Source of the DNA: Flavobacteriales bacterium
GTDB lineage: Bacteria; Bacteroidota; Bacteroidia; Flavobacteriales_D; Parvicellaceae
Reading direction: 5' to 3'
DNA length: 64,000 nt
NCBI GenBank assembly: GCA_025210295.1
Contig: JAOASC010000001.1
Location: 1-64,000 of the forward strand
A program made the position numbers and the translations under genes. Shown here one piece after another: positions 44,478 to 52,956 of this stretch. A model generated the notes under the pieces. The model did no database searches and was not told the DNA's origin. It worked only from the letters and a program-made list of their open reading frames with translations. Numbering within the stretch: the first letter of the stretch is position 1; each line of letters opens with the position of its first letter.

Positions 44478-46115
44478 ATGAACATTAAAATAACCAACTT
44501 TTTTATTGCGATTGCTATTGGAGCACTTATTGGGTGTACTTCAGAATCGAGTTCTACCAAAGTACCTGTGAAAGCAGAGCAGAAAGTTGAACGCGTTTTG
44601 TTTCAGGAGTCTCCAATGGATTCTGTTTATCAAGCTCTTCGTCCTACAGTGGAACGGTTTACTGTTGATGCTAAACAGACGCAAACCATTACCAGTAAAA
44701 ATGGAATTGAAGTCCTTATTCCATCTAACTCATTTATTGATGGTTTTGGAAATCCAATCGAGGGAAAAATAGCACTTGAAATCCTTGATGCCAACAGCTT
44801 AACTGATTTTGTAACGTGTAACCTACAAACACTATCGAATAATCAAACTTTAGAATCTGCTGGAATGCTTTATATTGATGCTAAACACAATGGGAAATCA
44901 TTGCGCTTAGCTGACGGTCAAAAACTATCGATTACCATGCCTATGATCAATCAAGGAGGGGGATTTCAAATGTTTTCTGGGAAATATGATCCAGATGGAA
45001 ACATCAATTGGGAAATAGACCAAAGCGCTAATAAAAATTACCTGGTCCCTTTTCCTGAAGATTTTTTATATGAACACTATTGGTATGGAAGGTGGAGTGA
45101 AGAAGGTGCTCATTGGCATAATTCTTTAGACTCTATAAAATACAACCCTAAAAATAAAAACTATAAAAATACATTGATTCAAACAAGAGAGTTTAGAGCT
45201 AGAATATGGCAACTCTATCATGCAACTCACCTTATTAGTTCCTTAAAAAACAAAGGCCTGACTTGGGATGATTATGCTAAGATAAAGTTAGATGATCAAT
45301 TATTTGACCTCTATTTTTCCAATTTAGATCTAAACATTGAAGTACTAGACTCAATGGCCAATTCAATTGTCAATGAGTATATCAAAAAACCTGAATTTAT
45401 AGCATGGGTAAATTCTGAGGAAGATGAAAACCACTATAATTTTTGGTGGGTTAAACGTTATGTGAATGAGAAAAACCAAACATATATAGACTTCGGTTCA
45501 GACGGAGCAAAAGGAAATGTCCCTCAATTTAAAGATTATGGGGTAGATTTATTGTCTGACCATGCTTATGATAAGCTCATAGCTAAAGGTGTTCGTCCAG
45601 ACGAAGCCATAACGATGATTAACATTGAAAAGGAAAGAGCTCAATTTATTGCTCAAGAAGAAAAAGCGAGAGCATTGAGAGCAAAGAAAGAGAAAATGCA
45701 AAAGTTTGTTCAAGAAACAGTATTTAGTACTTCTGAATTAGGCTGGATTAACTGCGACCGATTTTTAAATGATCCCAATGCTGGAAAAGCTGAAATGTTA
45801 GTTGCAATAGAAGGAGAGACAGCAATCGATTATGTTGACTGCTCCTTAATTATTCCCTCGCTTAAGGTTAAGTTGAGCGCCTATCCACATGAAAGTGGTA
45901 ACTATACTTTTACAAAAAAAGAGGGGATGTATACCAACTTACCGCTTGGACAGAAAGCCATCATAGTTGGTGTAGCTTTGCAAGATAACAAATGCTATTT
46001 TGCATCTGAAGAAATTAGTATTAAAGACGGTTTATCCATTTCGTTAAAAATGACTCCAACAGAAAAAGACTTATTGAAAAACCAATTAGATGAATTACTT
46101 TCGCCTAATACTTAA
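44478..46115 (+). CDS. Lipoprotein related to the 48.8-50.1 kb secreted protein
   Basis: A 545-residue lipoprotein (lipobox LIGC, Cys20). The N-terminal third includes a ZU5-like beta domain (IEVLIPSNSFIDGFGNPI). The middle is helical and charged. The C-terminal part starts GWINCDRF and ends with a beta module. The same GWINCDRF/GFINCDRF motif and a similar ending are found in the 48798-50135 protein, and both carry the N-terminal beta domain, so the two are paralogues. I know no assigned function. Confidence 0.7.
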   Translation: MNIKITNFFIAIAIGALIGCTSESSSTKVPVKAEQKVERVLFQESPMDSVYQALRPTVERFTVDAKQTQTITSKNGIEVLIPSNSFIDGFGNPIEGKIALEILDANSLTDFVTCNLQTLSNNQTLESAGMLYIDAKHNGKSLRLADGQKLSITMPMINQGGGFQMFSGKYDPDGNINWEIDQSANKNYLVPFPEDFLYEHYWYGRWSEEGAHWHNSLDSIKYNPKNKNYKNTLIQTREFRARIWQLYHATHLISSLKNKGLTWDDYAKIKLDDQLFDLYFSNLDLNIEVLDSMANSIVNEYIKKPEFIAWVNSEEDENHYNFWWVKRYVNEKNQTYIDFGSDGAKGNVPQFKDYGVDLLSDHAYDKLIAKGVRPDEAITMINIEKERAQFIAQEEKARALRAKKEKMQKFVQETVFSTSELGWINCDRFLNDPNAGKAEMLVAIEGETAIDYVDCSLIIPSLKVKLSAYPHESGNYTFTKKEGMYTNLPLGQKAIIVGVALQDNKCYFASEEISIKDGLSISLKMTPTEKDLLKNQLDELLSPNT

Positions 46116-46155
46116 AAAACATTAAGGATTAACACCTCTTTTTAATTAACTACAA

Positions 46156-46923
46156 ATGAGTGATACAATAGACAACATTAGGCCAGAAGAAAAGGTATAT
46201 AAAGATCGATTCTTTGGGGTAGCAACATTTCTGGGCGGTCCTTTAGTGGCTGGATATCTATTTGCAGAGAATTTTAAAGTCTTTGGACAAAGTGAACTGG
46301 TAAAACCTACTTGGATCATTACCATTCTGAGTACTTTCGTCATTTTTGGAATATCCTTTCTAATTCCAGAGGACATTAATTTCCCTAACCAAATTATTCC
46401 TATTGGCTATTCAATCATTGCGGTTTCGCTCTTTAAAAAATACCAAGAACAACAAGTCAATGCACACCTCAACAAAGGAGGCATGCTCTACAGTTGGTGG
46501 AGAGTAATTGGGATTTCTATAGTAGGGATGTTAATTACATTAGCAATAGTGTTTACTACTGTATATGCTTTTGAAGCTGTTCAACAACAAAATATAGTTA
46601 CCAAATCATACGGAGCAAGTGTTAAAAATGAAATTGATTTCGATAGTGTTAATATCTCCGAACAGGAAATTGATGAATTAGCGCAAGCTTTTTATGCCAT
46701 TGGTTTTTTCGATCAGGAATATCCTCAATATTTATACATTTCAAAAACTCATAATAAATATGAAATCTTTATTTCTGCTGCAGAGGGTATAACAAATGAT
46801 AAAGAGGCCATTCAATGGTATTCGGAATACAGAACACTTTTAAATAATGAGTTCCCACAACACGATATTGAATTTAAGTTAGTTGTCAATTATTTGGATA
46901 ATGTTGTCAAAGTAATTAAATAA
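46156..46923 (+). CDS. Membrane protein of unknown function
   Basis: A 255-residue protein with about four hydrophobic helices in the first 140 residues (for example IITILSTFVIFGISFLI and VIGISIVGMLITLAIVF). The C-terminal 110 residues are soluble and acidic. I recognise no family. It follows the lipoprotein gene by 40 bases on the same strand and could be co-transcribed. Confidence 0.65.
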   Translation: MSDTIDNIRPEEKVYKDRFFGVATFLGGPLVAGYLFAENFKVFGQSELVKPTWIITILSTFVIFGISFLIPEDINFPNQIIPIGYSIIAVSLFKKYQEQQVNAHLNKGGMLYSWWRVIGISIVGMLITLAIVFTTVYAFEAVQQQNIVTKSYGASVKNEIDFDSVNISEQEIDELAQAFYAIGFFDQEYPQYLYISKTHNKYEIFISAAEGITNDKEAIQWYSEYRTLLNNEFPQHDIEFKLVVNYLDNVVKVIK

Positions 46924-47232
46924 AGTGCCTGCTTGTGCTTAAAAATACCCACACAACAATTAACACAATATTCAACAAAATGTATTAATACCTACTCTGA
47001 AAATGTAAGATTTTCACTTCCAAAACAACAAATATTGAGTGTAAACGTTAAACGACTGGACATTACAAAAGAAGACTTAATGACAATTGCTAAGGATAAT
47101 AACATCAAAAAAGGAGAGCATATCATTAAGGAGATTAATACGACAATAAAATCGTGGCCTAACTATGCAGATGAGGCTGGATTACGACAGGATTTAAAAA
47201 CGTTTATTCACCAAAATCTAAATACTTTCTAA
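46924..47232 (+). pseudogene. HipA C-terminal remnant
   Basis: The frame from about 46990 to 47232 reads like the end of a HipA-type kinase: ILSVN.KR.DITKEDLM, AKDNNIKKGEHIIKEI and IKSWPNYADEAGL. No HipA N-terminus or HipB-like antitoxin lies nearby; the frame can only be entered through a TTG at 46933 with no sensible N-terminal sequence. I take it as the leftover of a toxin-antitoxin gene. A short protein of its own cannot be fully excluded. Confidence 0.5.
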
Positions 47233-47286
47233 ACGATGAAGCTAAAAGGAACGATGACTACAAACTCCTCAATAAGCAATAGTGCA

Positions 47287-47682
47287 TTACCTTTTTAAAA
47301 CTCTACCAGAAATGATTAGGATAATTCCAATCAACCAAGTATAATAGCCCCATAAAAGGACAGAACTGTGTTCGAATAAAAACAACCAACTAAAGCTAGA
47401 AGTTATGGCTAATGCAGCTAGGCTAAATAGCTTTAGGTTATTGCGTTCAAAGAAATAGCCTACTATTAGACCAACAACCCAAAAATTAACTAAAGCGGTA
47501 AATAAAAAGCCAAAATATGCAGGAATAGCATCAATAAAAGCCAGCTCTGAAAAATGTAAGGCCGTCACTTCCCAACCTGCCAACTTTACCCCTAACGATA
47601 CTTGTAAAACAGGTAAAAAGAAAGACAGCAAGTAAATTGCGACTCCAGCGATAAAAAGATATGTTGGTTTAAAGAATTTCAT
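47287..47682 (-). CDS. Four-helix membrane protein of unknown function
   Basis: A 131-residue protein with about four hydrophobic stretches (for example FIAGVAIYLLSFFLPVL, WVVGLIVGYFF, LLWGYYTWLIGIILII). I recognise no family. It lies eight bases after the HMG-CoA lyase gene and is probably co-transcribed. Confidence 0.6.
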   Translation of the reverse strand: MKFFKPTYLFIAGVAIYLLSFFLPVLQVSLGVKLAGWEVTALHFSELAFIDAIPAYFGFLFTALVNFWVVGLIVGYFFERNNLKLFSLAALAITSSFSWLFLFEHSSVLLWGYYTWLIGIILIISGRVLKR

Positions 47683-47690
47683 TTGTGCTA

Positions 47691-48545
47691 CTAATGTAAG
47701 AATATTTCGTTGGAAATATGCATGGCTTCTTGAAAAGCTTCAGCATCAAGATGATGGTCAATATTGTTTTTATTCAAATAAGCTAAAATGTTTTCAGTAG
47801 GCATATTCCCTGTTAAATCATCTTTTGCCATTGGACAACCTCCATAACCTTTTATTGCGCCATCAAAACGGACACAACCACTTTTAACGGCTGCATCTAC
47901 CTTTTCTTCCCAAGTATCTGGAGTGGTATGTAAATGCGCTCCTATATTGACTTCGGGAAACTCTGGTACTAACTTATTAAACAACATGGTAATCGTATCT
48001 GGATTTGAAGCTCCAATAGTATCGGATAAAGCCAAATTCTTAATCCCATAATCATGCATTAGACGTTCTGCCCAATGCGCAACGATATGTGCGCTCCACT
48101 CATCTCCATAAGGATTTCCAAATGCCATAGAAAAGTAGGTCATCATCTTTTTATTGTGCTTAACACATAAGTTTTGAACTTCTTCTAAACGTTGCAATGA
48201 TTCCTGTATCGTTGAGTTGATGTTCCGTTGCTGAAACGTCTCCGAGATCGAAAAAGGAAAGCCTAAATACGTTACTTCATCAAATTGTACTGCATCTTCT
48301 GCTCCTCGTTTATTGGCCACAATCGTCAATAGCTTAGAACTTGAATCTTTAAAATTAATTTTTTGAAGCACCTCTTTGGTATCACGCATCTGAGGAATTG
48401 CTTTAGGGGATACAAAACTTCCAACATCTACGACATCAAAACCTACTTTTAAAATCGAATTGATGTATTTAACCTTTAAATCCGTTGGAATAAAATCTTT
48501 TATCCCTTGCATGGCATCCCTTGGGCATTCCGTTACGTGTATCAT
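47691..48545 (-). CDS. Hydroxymethylglutaryl-CoA lyase
   Basis: A 284-residue TIM barrel of the HMG-CoA lyase family. VTECPRDAMQG at the start corresponds to the TE.PRDG.Q motif. VDVGSFVSPKAIPQM follows, and later KGYGGCPMAKDDLTGNMPTE, the GxGGCP signature with the catalytic Cys. HMG-CoA lyase splits HMG-CoA to acetyl-CoA and acetoacetate in leucine degradation. The Ala in RDA instead of RDG is a slight deviation. Confidence 0.88.
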   Translation of the reverse strand: MIHVTECPRDAMQGIKDFIPTDLKVKYINSILKVGFDVVDVGSFVSPKAIPQMRDTKEVLQKINFKDSSSKLLTIVANKRGAEDAVQFDEVTYLGFPFSISETFQQRNINSTIQESLQRLEEVQNLCVKHNKKMMTYFSMAFGNPYGDEWSAHIVAHWAERLMHDYGIKNLALSDTIGASNPDTITMLFNKLVPEFPEVNIGAHLHTTPDTWEEKVDAAVKSGCVRFDGAIKGYGGCPMAKDDLTGNMPTENILAYLNKNNIDHHLDAEAFQEAMHISNEIFLH

Positions 48546-48627
48546 TTTCCGTGTGTAGTTTGTGTGTTTTAAGACCCTAAAGTTAAGTAAATTATTTACT
48601 AAAATTTCTTAATTTTTCACATTATAA

Positions 48628-48720
48628 TCACTTCGAGTGGATTCAGTAAAAAAACGCCTAGTCTTAGTTCTCGATACAAATTTTGCTCATTTCAATCGCT
48701 AAATTCACTCGAACTGACTA
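48628..48720. repeat. Dispersed palindromic repeat (TTCGAGTG...CACTCGAACT type)
   Basis: Near-complementary arms TCACTTCGAGTGGAT (48628-48642) and ATTCACTCGAACTGA (48703-48717) enclose AGTTCTCGATAC. A similar TTAGTTCTCGATAC ... ACTCGAAC unit lies at about 63317-63365. This kind of sequence recurs between genes in Flavobacteriales. It is not a coding region; the rest of this 252-base gap holds nothing clear. Confidence 0.6.
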
Positions 48721-48797
48721 TACTTAATTATAAGGGGCAATGAGTTTTTTATATCGAAAAGTAATCCTCAAGCTCCTTATTTAACTTACTTTCTCTA

Positions 48798-50135
48798 CTA
48801 ATTAAACAAAATATCTATTTCTTTTTGTAAATCATCAACACTCATCGCTTTTGGGGATAAACTTATTTGACCTTGTTCTCCTAACGTCATTTTTTGGTAA
48901 GCAAAACTTCCAGACTTCTTATCCTTGGAAATATTATAAGCCAATACATATACCACCTCTCCTTTGGGAAGATCGGAAAACTTTACATCATCTTCAGGAG
49001 AATAAGCATAACCTGGTAAAATGGACTTAATGTCTTTAAAAATGATCCGTGTTGAATAAGGGGCTTTTCCCTCTACTTTTACAATTAAATCGACTTTCTG
49101 TTTAACATCATAAAAGCGGTCACAATTAATAAAGCCCATTTGATTGGTTTTCATTAAATAGCCATCTACTTCTGCATAATATCCTTCTTCTCCTTCATAT
49201 TCCCCTTCGAAATCGCCTTCTAGGTTTTCTACTTGTTCTTCAAAAACATTTTCGCCTGCTTTGATATAGCGATTTTCAGCTTGTTTATTCAACTCCCAAT
49301 TGATTAAACCACTGCGTTTCTTTCCATCAAATGAACGCATGCCTTTTTTCTCTTTATCCGCATTATTGGGAAAGAAAATTTGAATGGGTTGATCCGACTT
49401 TAAACTCAATACCTCATCTTTATATTTTACCTCAATAAAAACCATGCCTCCTGTTTCTATAATTCGATCATAATTAGCGGTAGTTAAGCCCGAGAATAGA
49501 ATATCATTGATGGTATAATATTCACACAACAGCACTTCTACTTTATCTGAACTTTTAAAGGTATGACCTCTAAAACAATTGGGAGGAAACTTCACCAACG
49601 TCCCTTGATTCCCAGTTATAATTCCTCCATAAGCAGGATACAATTCATATTCATGGCAAGTATTGGAAATGGTTGAACTTTCACTATGAGGATAATAATC
49701 GAGGTAATAAGGATCCTTTTCTACAACTACAGAAATAACTCCTTTACGTTTGGTAAACGCTTTATAACTTGCATTTGTTCCACATTGCCCATTGGTGAGA
49801 TGATCAAAATAATCGATATTAAAACTCGTGTAACGTGCAGCAATTCGTTTACGATGTAAGTATGTGGCGACACTATCTGCTCGAAACCCTGATAATTTAA
49901 ACTGGTGGTCTTTGGATAACTTTTTACGCTCTTCTTTTGACAATAAATGTAATTCTAATTCTTGCCCAGGGGCTAATTCGTCCCAAGCTTCATTGATTGC
50001 TGCTTTTACCGTTTCGTTTAAATTCTTTTTAAAATAATCAAATGATAAATAGACCTCTTCTCTAGGGGAAGCATTTTTTTGTCCATAAATAAACAACACC
50101 GAAAAAAACGACAAAGCAACAATAAATATTCTCAT
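48798..50135 (-). CDS. Secreted protein paralogous to the 44.5 kb lipoprotein
   Basis: A 445-residue protein with signal peptide MRIFIVALSFFSVLFIYG followed by Q. An in-frame ATG at 50180 would add an atypical 15-residue extension, so I use 50135. It has a ZU5-like beta domain (GGIITGNQGTLVKFPPNCF), a short acidic stretch (EGDFEGEYEGEEGY) and a C-terminal GFINCDRF module shared with the 44478-46115 lipoprotein. The N-terminal 90 residues have a separate charged domain. Function unknown; it lacks a lipobox. Confidence 0.7.
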   Translation of the reverse strand: MRIFIVALSFFSVLFIYGQKNASPREEVYLSFDYFKKNLNETVKAAINEAWDELAPGQELELHLLSKEERKKLSKDHQFKLSGFRADSVATYLHRKRIAARYTSFNIDYFDHLTNGQCGTNASYKAFTKRKGVISVVVEKDPYYLDYYPHSESSTISNTCHEYELYPAYGGIITGNQGTLVKFPPNCFRGHTFKSSDKVEVLLCEYYTINDILFSGLTTANYDRIIETGGMVFIEVKYKDEVLSLKSDQPIQIFFPNNADKEKKGMRSFDGKKRSGLINWELNKQAENRYIKAGENVFEEQVENLEGDFEGEYEGEEGYYAEVDGYLMKTNQMGFINCDRFYDVKQKVDLIVKVEGKAPYSTRIIFKDIKSILPGYAYSPEDDVKFSDLPKGEVVYVLAYNISKDKKSGSFAYQKMTLGEQGQISLSPKAMSVDDLQKEIDILFN

Positions 50136-50209
50136 AAAAACACAACTAAAAAATGAACAGTAGTTCAGTAACGAGAACATTGATCCCTAAGTTTCAAATT
50201 GTTAATAAC

Positions 50210-50938
50210 TTACTTTATCTCAGCAATGATAACACCAAAACCTCCATCGGTTTGCTCCCATTTTTTAGCAGGTAAATACATCCTAGAAACAAAACCGTCT
50301 AAATACAATGCATTTTGACAACCCTGATTCTTAAAGTAGCTGGCAAAATCATAAAAATTAATGCGTTCTTTTGAAATGGCAAACAATAGATTTCCATTCG
50401 GCAATACTCCTACTCCATTTCGCACAAATAAACTGGTGGAACCTTGATTGAATTTGGGATGTAATTTGCCATCAATAACCAACATGGGACCTGATTGGGT
50501 TGCATAAAGAACGTCTTTGGTTAACGTTAATTCTTTGGTTGGAACCACTCGAGCTTTGTTGTTCTTTTCTATTAAAAATACGCCATTGGGCTGCATATAA
50601 AAGTTTCCATACGCCTCTTGTGTTTGATCAGTTGATTTAATCACTTTCCCATTTTCGATATACAGTCCTTGTGGAGATTGATCTTTCAAGTACATTCCGC
50701 CATTCATGGCAAATAACAACTCCTTTCCTTCTTTTTTCAAATGGTGTTTTAAATCCCCTGCGTTACTATAAGGCTTTCCCTCTTTATTTTTATGAAAAAA
50801 TTGTAGTGTCGTTTCGGATAAGTTGACTTCGTGACTGATGATACGAGGGGTGTCTCTAGTTGTATCCACATTTAATTGAGTAGCACTAATCAATAGTAAC
50901 ACCAATAACAAACCAACGAATACAATTCTTTTTATCAT
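50210..50938 (-). CDS. Phosphodiester glycosidase (NAGPA) family protein
   Basis: A 242-residue protein with N-terminal hydrophobic anchor MIKRIVFVGLLLVLLLISA. The fold has LLFAMNGGMY (the NGGMY/F motif), GPMLVIDGKLHP and NALYLDGFVSRMY, all characteristic of the phosphodiester glycosidase domain. It would split a sugar-phosphate diester on the outer side of the inner membrane. The longer in-frame start at 50995 falls inside the terminator of the upstream gene, so the ATG at 50938 is used. Confidence 0.85.
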   Translation of the reverse strand: MIKRIVFVGLLLVLLLISATQLNVDTTRDTPRIISHEVNLSETTLQFFHKNKEGKPYSNAGDLKHHLKKEGKELLFAMNGGMYLKDQSPQGLYIENGKVIKSTDQTQEAYGNFYMQPNGVFLIEKNNKARVVPTKELTLTKDVLYATQSGPMLVIDGKLHPKFNQGSTSLFVRNGVGVLPNGNLLFAISKERINFYDFASYFKNQGCQNALYLDGFVSRMYLPAKKWEQTDGGFGVIIAEIK

Positions 50939-50950
50939 CAGGTTAAAGAT

Positions 50951-50984
50951 AAAAAAACCAGAAAAGAAAATTCCTTTCTGGTTT
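50951..50984 (-). terminator. Terminator of the cupredoxin-like gene
   Basis: On the minus strand a 10-base-pair hairpin (arms 50975-50984 and 50955-50964) is followed by a T run. It lies about 40 bases after the stop of the 51022-51390 gene and just upstream of the glycosidase start at 50938. Confidence 0.75.
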
Positions 50985-51021
50985 AAAATTAACAAACAAT
51001 TATGATGAAAAATCGAAGTAC

Positions 51022-51390
51022 TTACTTAACCGTTAGTGGATATTCTTCCGTCGGATTTAACGGGCAGAAATATACATATTCGCCTTTTGTCAATTTTACT
51101 TTATTGGAAGAAGCTACCTTTCCTTTTTTGACCATTTCTTTAACATAAGCTGCTTTGATATGATGCGCTTCGTCAGTCATTCCTTTAGGAGCAATCACAA
51201 AACCGACTTCGTGATCTACATTTTTATTCTCGATATCAAAAATATAGGTTCCCTCTTCTAAAGTTAATGCTTGGATCGTAAATGCTCCCTTTGTCTGATC
51301 CAAATGTATTGTTGGTACATCCTGGGCAACAATCGAATTCAATAGCCATCCCATAGCTATTATCATACTTAATACTATTCCTTTTTTCAT
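51022..51390 (-). CDS. Cupredoxin-like copper-binding protein
   Basis: A 122-residue protein with a signal peptide (cleavage near VAQD) and a small beta sandwich. VDHEVGFVI supplies one His, and YVYFCPLNPTEEYPLTV gives the Cys loop of cupredoxins, as in plastocyanin-like domains. It probably carries electrons or binds Cu in the periplasm. The final ligand (Met or His) is not clear. A terminator follows. Confidence 0.75.
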   Translation of the reverse strand: MKKGIVLSMIIAMGWLLNSIVAQDVPTIHLDQTKGAFTIQALTLEEGTYIFDIENKNVDHEVGFVIAPKGMTDEAHHIKAAYVKEMVKKGKVASSNKVKLTKGEYVYFCPLNPTEEYPLTVK

Positions 51391-51415
51391 AGTTCTATTT
51401 TTTGGGTGTTATTGA

Positions 51416-51964
51416 TTATGCGTTGACTGATTCTAATGCTGGGGCTAGAGGAAAGTCAATTTCGAAACCTGCTAAATTGTGTATAAAATTACTGATGACC
51501 TTATCTCCTATTACAATTACTACATCGATCATATTTGCTTCGGTATATCCTGCTTCAAAAAACAAGTTTTTGGCTTCTTCAGTTGCCCTTCCTCTGTTAC
51601 TGATCGTCGACAAGGTAAAAACTGCTAAAGCATGTAATTTTTCATTGAAAGTTGCAGTTCCACCACGAACTTCCAAAACTTGATCTTCAGACAAACCGTT
51701 CATTTTACCAATTAACGTGTGTGCAGATTGACAATAACGACAACCGTTATATTCACTAACGACCAAATTAACGATTTCTCGTTCTTTTGCAGATAGGGTT
51801 GATTTTCTGTTTTGTAAAGCTAAATAATCGGCTAATGCGGTATCGTTTTTTGCGTAATACGCATATAAATTAGGAACAAATCCTAAGCCCTTTTCTAGGT
51901 TATCAAAAATTGTTTGATTGCTTGCAGATACTTCTCCTCTGCTAGGAACATTAAATTTTGCCAT
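51416..51964 (-). CDS. Carboxymuconolactone decarboxylase/AhpD-like protein
   Basis: A 182-residue helical protein with REIVNLVVSEYNGCRYCQSAH, the CxxC...H motif of AhpD-type enzymes. AhpD-like proteins are thiol peroxidase reductases or related disulfide enzymes. The AraC-type gene lies upstream on the same strand, 96 bases away, and might control it. Confidence 0.85.
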   Translation of the reverse strand: MAKFNVPSRGEVSASNQTIFDNLEKGLGFVPNLYAYYAKNDTALADYLALQNRKSTLSAKEREIVNLVVSEYNGCRYCQSAHTLIGKMNGLSEDQVLEVRGGTATFNEKLHALAVFTLSTISNRGRATEEAKNLFFEAGYTEANMIDVVIVIGDKVISNFIHNLAGFEIDFPLAPALESVNA

Positions 51965-52060
51965 TTTTTCTACTGTTTTAAATTAACAGTACAAAGATGA
52001 GCAGGAATTCCCGTTAAGTTATTGGCTATTTTCCCCTAAGAGTTGGTCATTTTTCCCTCT

Positions 52061-52888
52061 CTACACTTTTTCCTTAAATGCTCGCGGTGCTACCCCCTCC
52101 ATTTTCTTAAAAAAGCGACTAAATGTTTGAATATCTTTGAAACCAATTTCATAAGCCACCTCTTTTATCGTATAATCAGTAAACCTCAACAAACGTCTGG
52201 CCTCTAACATTCTTCGTTCCTGAATATATTGTAAAGGTGATTTATTCGCATACTTTTTAAACAGGTTAGCAATTGTTTTGGGAGATTTATAAAGTAACTC
52301 GGCATATTCAACAACCGTGTGTTTTTCTTTAAAATGTTGTTCCACCAAAAAGTTAAACTCTCGGACAAGATCTACTTTGTTATTCTCTGGTAATTGGGTA
52401 AGATGGTTCGCTTTATAAATTCTCGTACATAAAATCAAAAAACGTTTTAACATCATTTGCAACATTTCTAATTGTAGGTTATCAACCGATTGCATTTCGA
52501 GCAAAAACATCTTCCATAACGTCTCTATTTTTTCCAATTCGAGTCCATCCAGTTGTATTACTGGTAATTGATTCGCTCCAAAAAACAGCAATCCTTTACA
52601 ACTGACTTCACTATCATGATCTATGATGCAATAAAAAGCACGGTTAAATCGAATCATCTTTACCTCTGAAACAGCTATTGGAACAACCTGGTGAAACTCT
52701 GTAAGAAAAACAACTTCATTTTTATGAAAGCAATGTCTAACATTATCAATTTCAATAATTGAATTATCATTTTCGAACCACAATAAAGTTAAACCACTTT
52801 CTAGTTTTTCCTTAAGGATATGGCAATTCTGATTACTTGTGATTTCATCAACATTTAAATACTCGCCTAAAGCCCCTTCATATACCAT
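52061..52888 (-). CDS. AraC-family transcriptional regulator
   Basis: A 275-residue protein. The N-terminal 170 residues form a cupin-like sensor region (for example NEVVFLTEFHQVVPI). The C-terminal 90 residues have two helix-turn-helix motifs: YAELLYKSPKTIANLFKKY and IKEVAYEIGFKDIQTFSRFFKK, ending GVAPRAFK. This is the AraC DNA-binding domain. Its target may be the AhpD-like gene just downstream. The ligand is unknown. Confidence 0.88.
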   Translation of the reverse strand: MVYEGALGEYLNVDEITSNQNCHILKEKLESGLTLLWFENDNSIIEIDNVRHCFHKNEVVFLTEFHQVVPIAVSEVKMIRFNRAFYCIIDHDSEVSCKGLLFFGANQLPVIQLDGLELEKIETLWKMFLLEMQSVDNLQLEMLQMMLKRFLILCTRIYKANHLTQLPENNKVDLVREFNFLVEQHFKEKHTVVEYAELLYKSPKTIANLFKKYANKSPLQYIQERRMLEARRLLRFTDYTIKEVAYEIGFKDIQTFSRFFKKMEGVAPRAFKEKV

Positions 52889-52956
52889 AATCGTCTTTTT
52901 GTATTCAGTCTGGATTTAGTTTGAAAACTGACAACTTTAGATTAAAACAAAGTAAC

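Noticed and set aside
47287-47682. HipB-like antitoxin beside the HipA remnant
   Set aside because: The neighbouring protein is a four-helix membrane protein, not a helix-turn-helix protein.
50939-50995. Longer start of the phosphodiester glycosidase
   Set aside because: The extra codons coincide with the terminator hairpin of the upstream gene.
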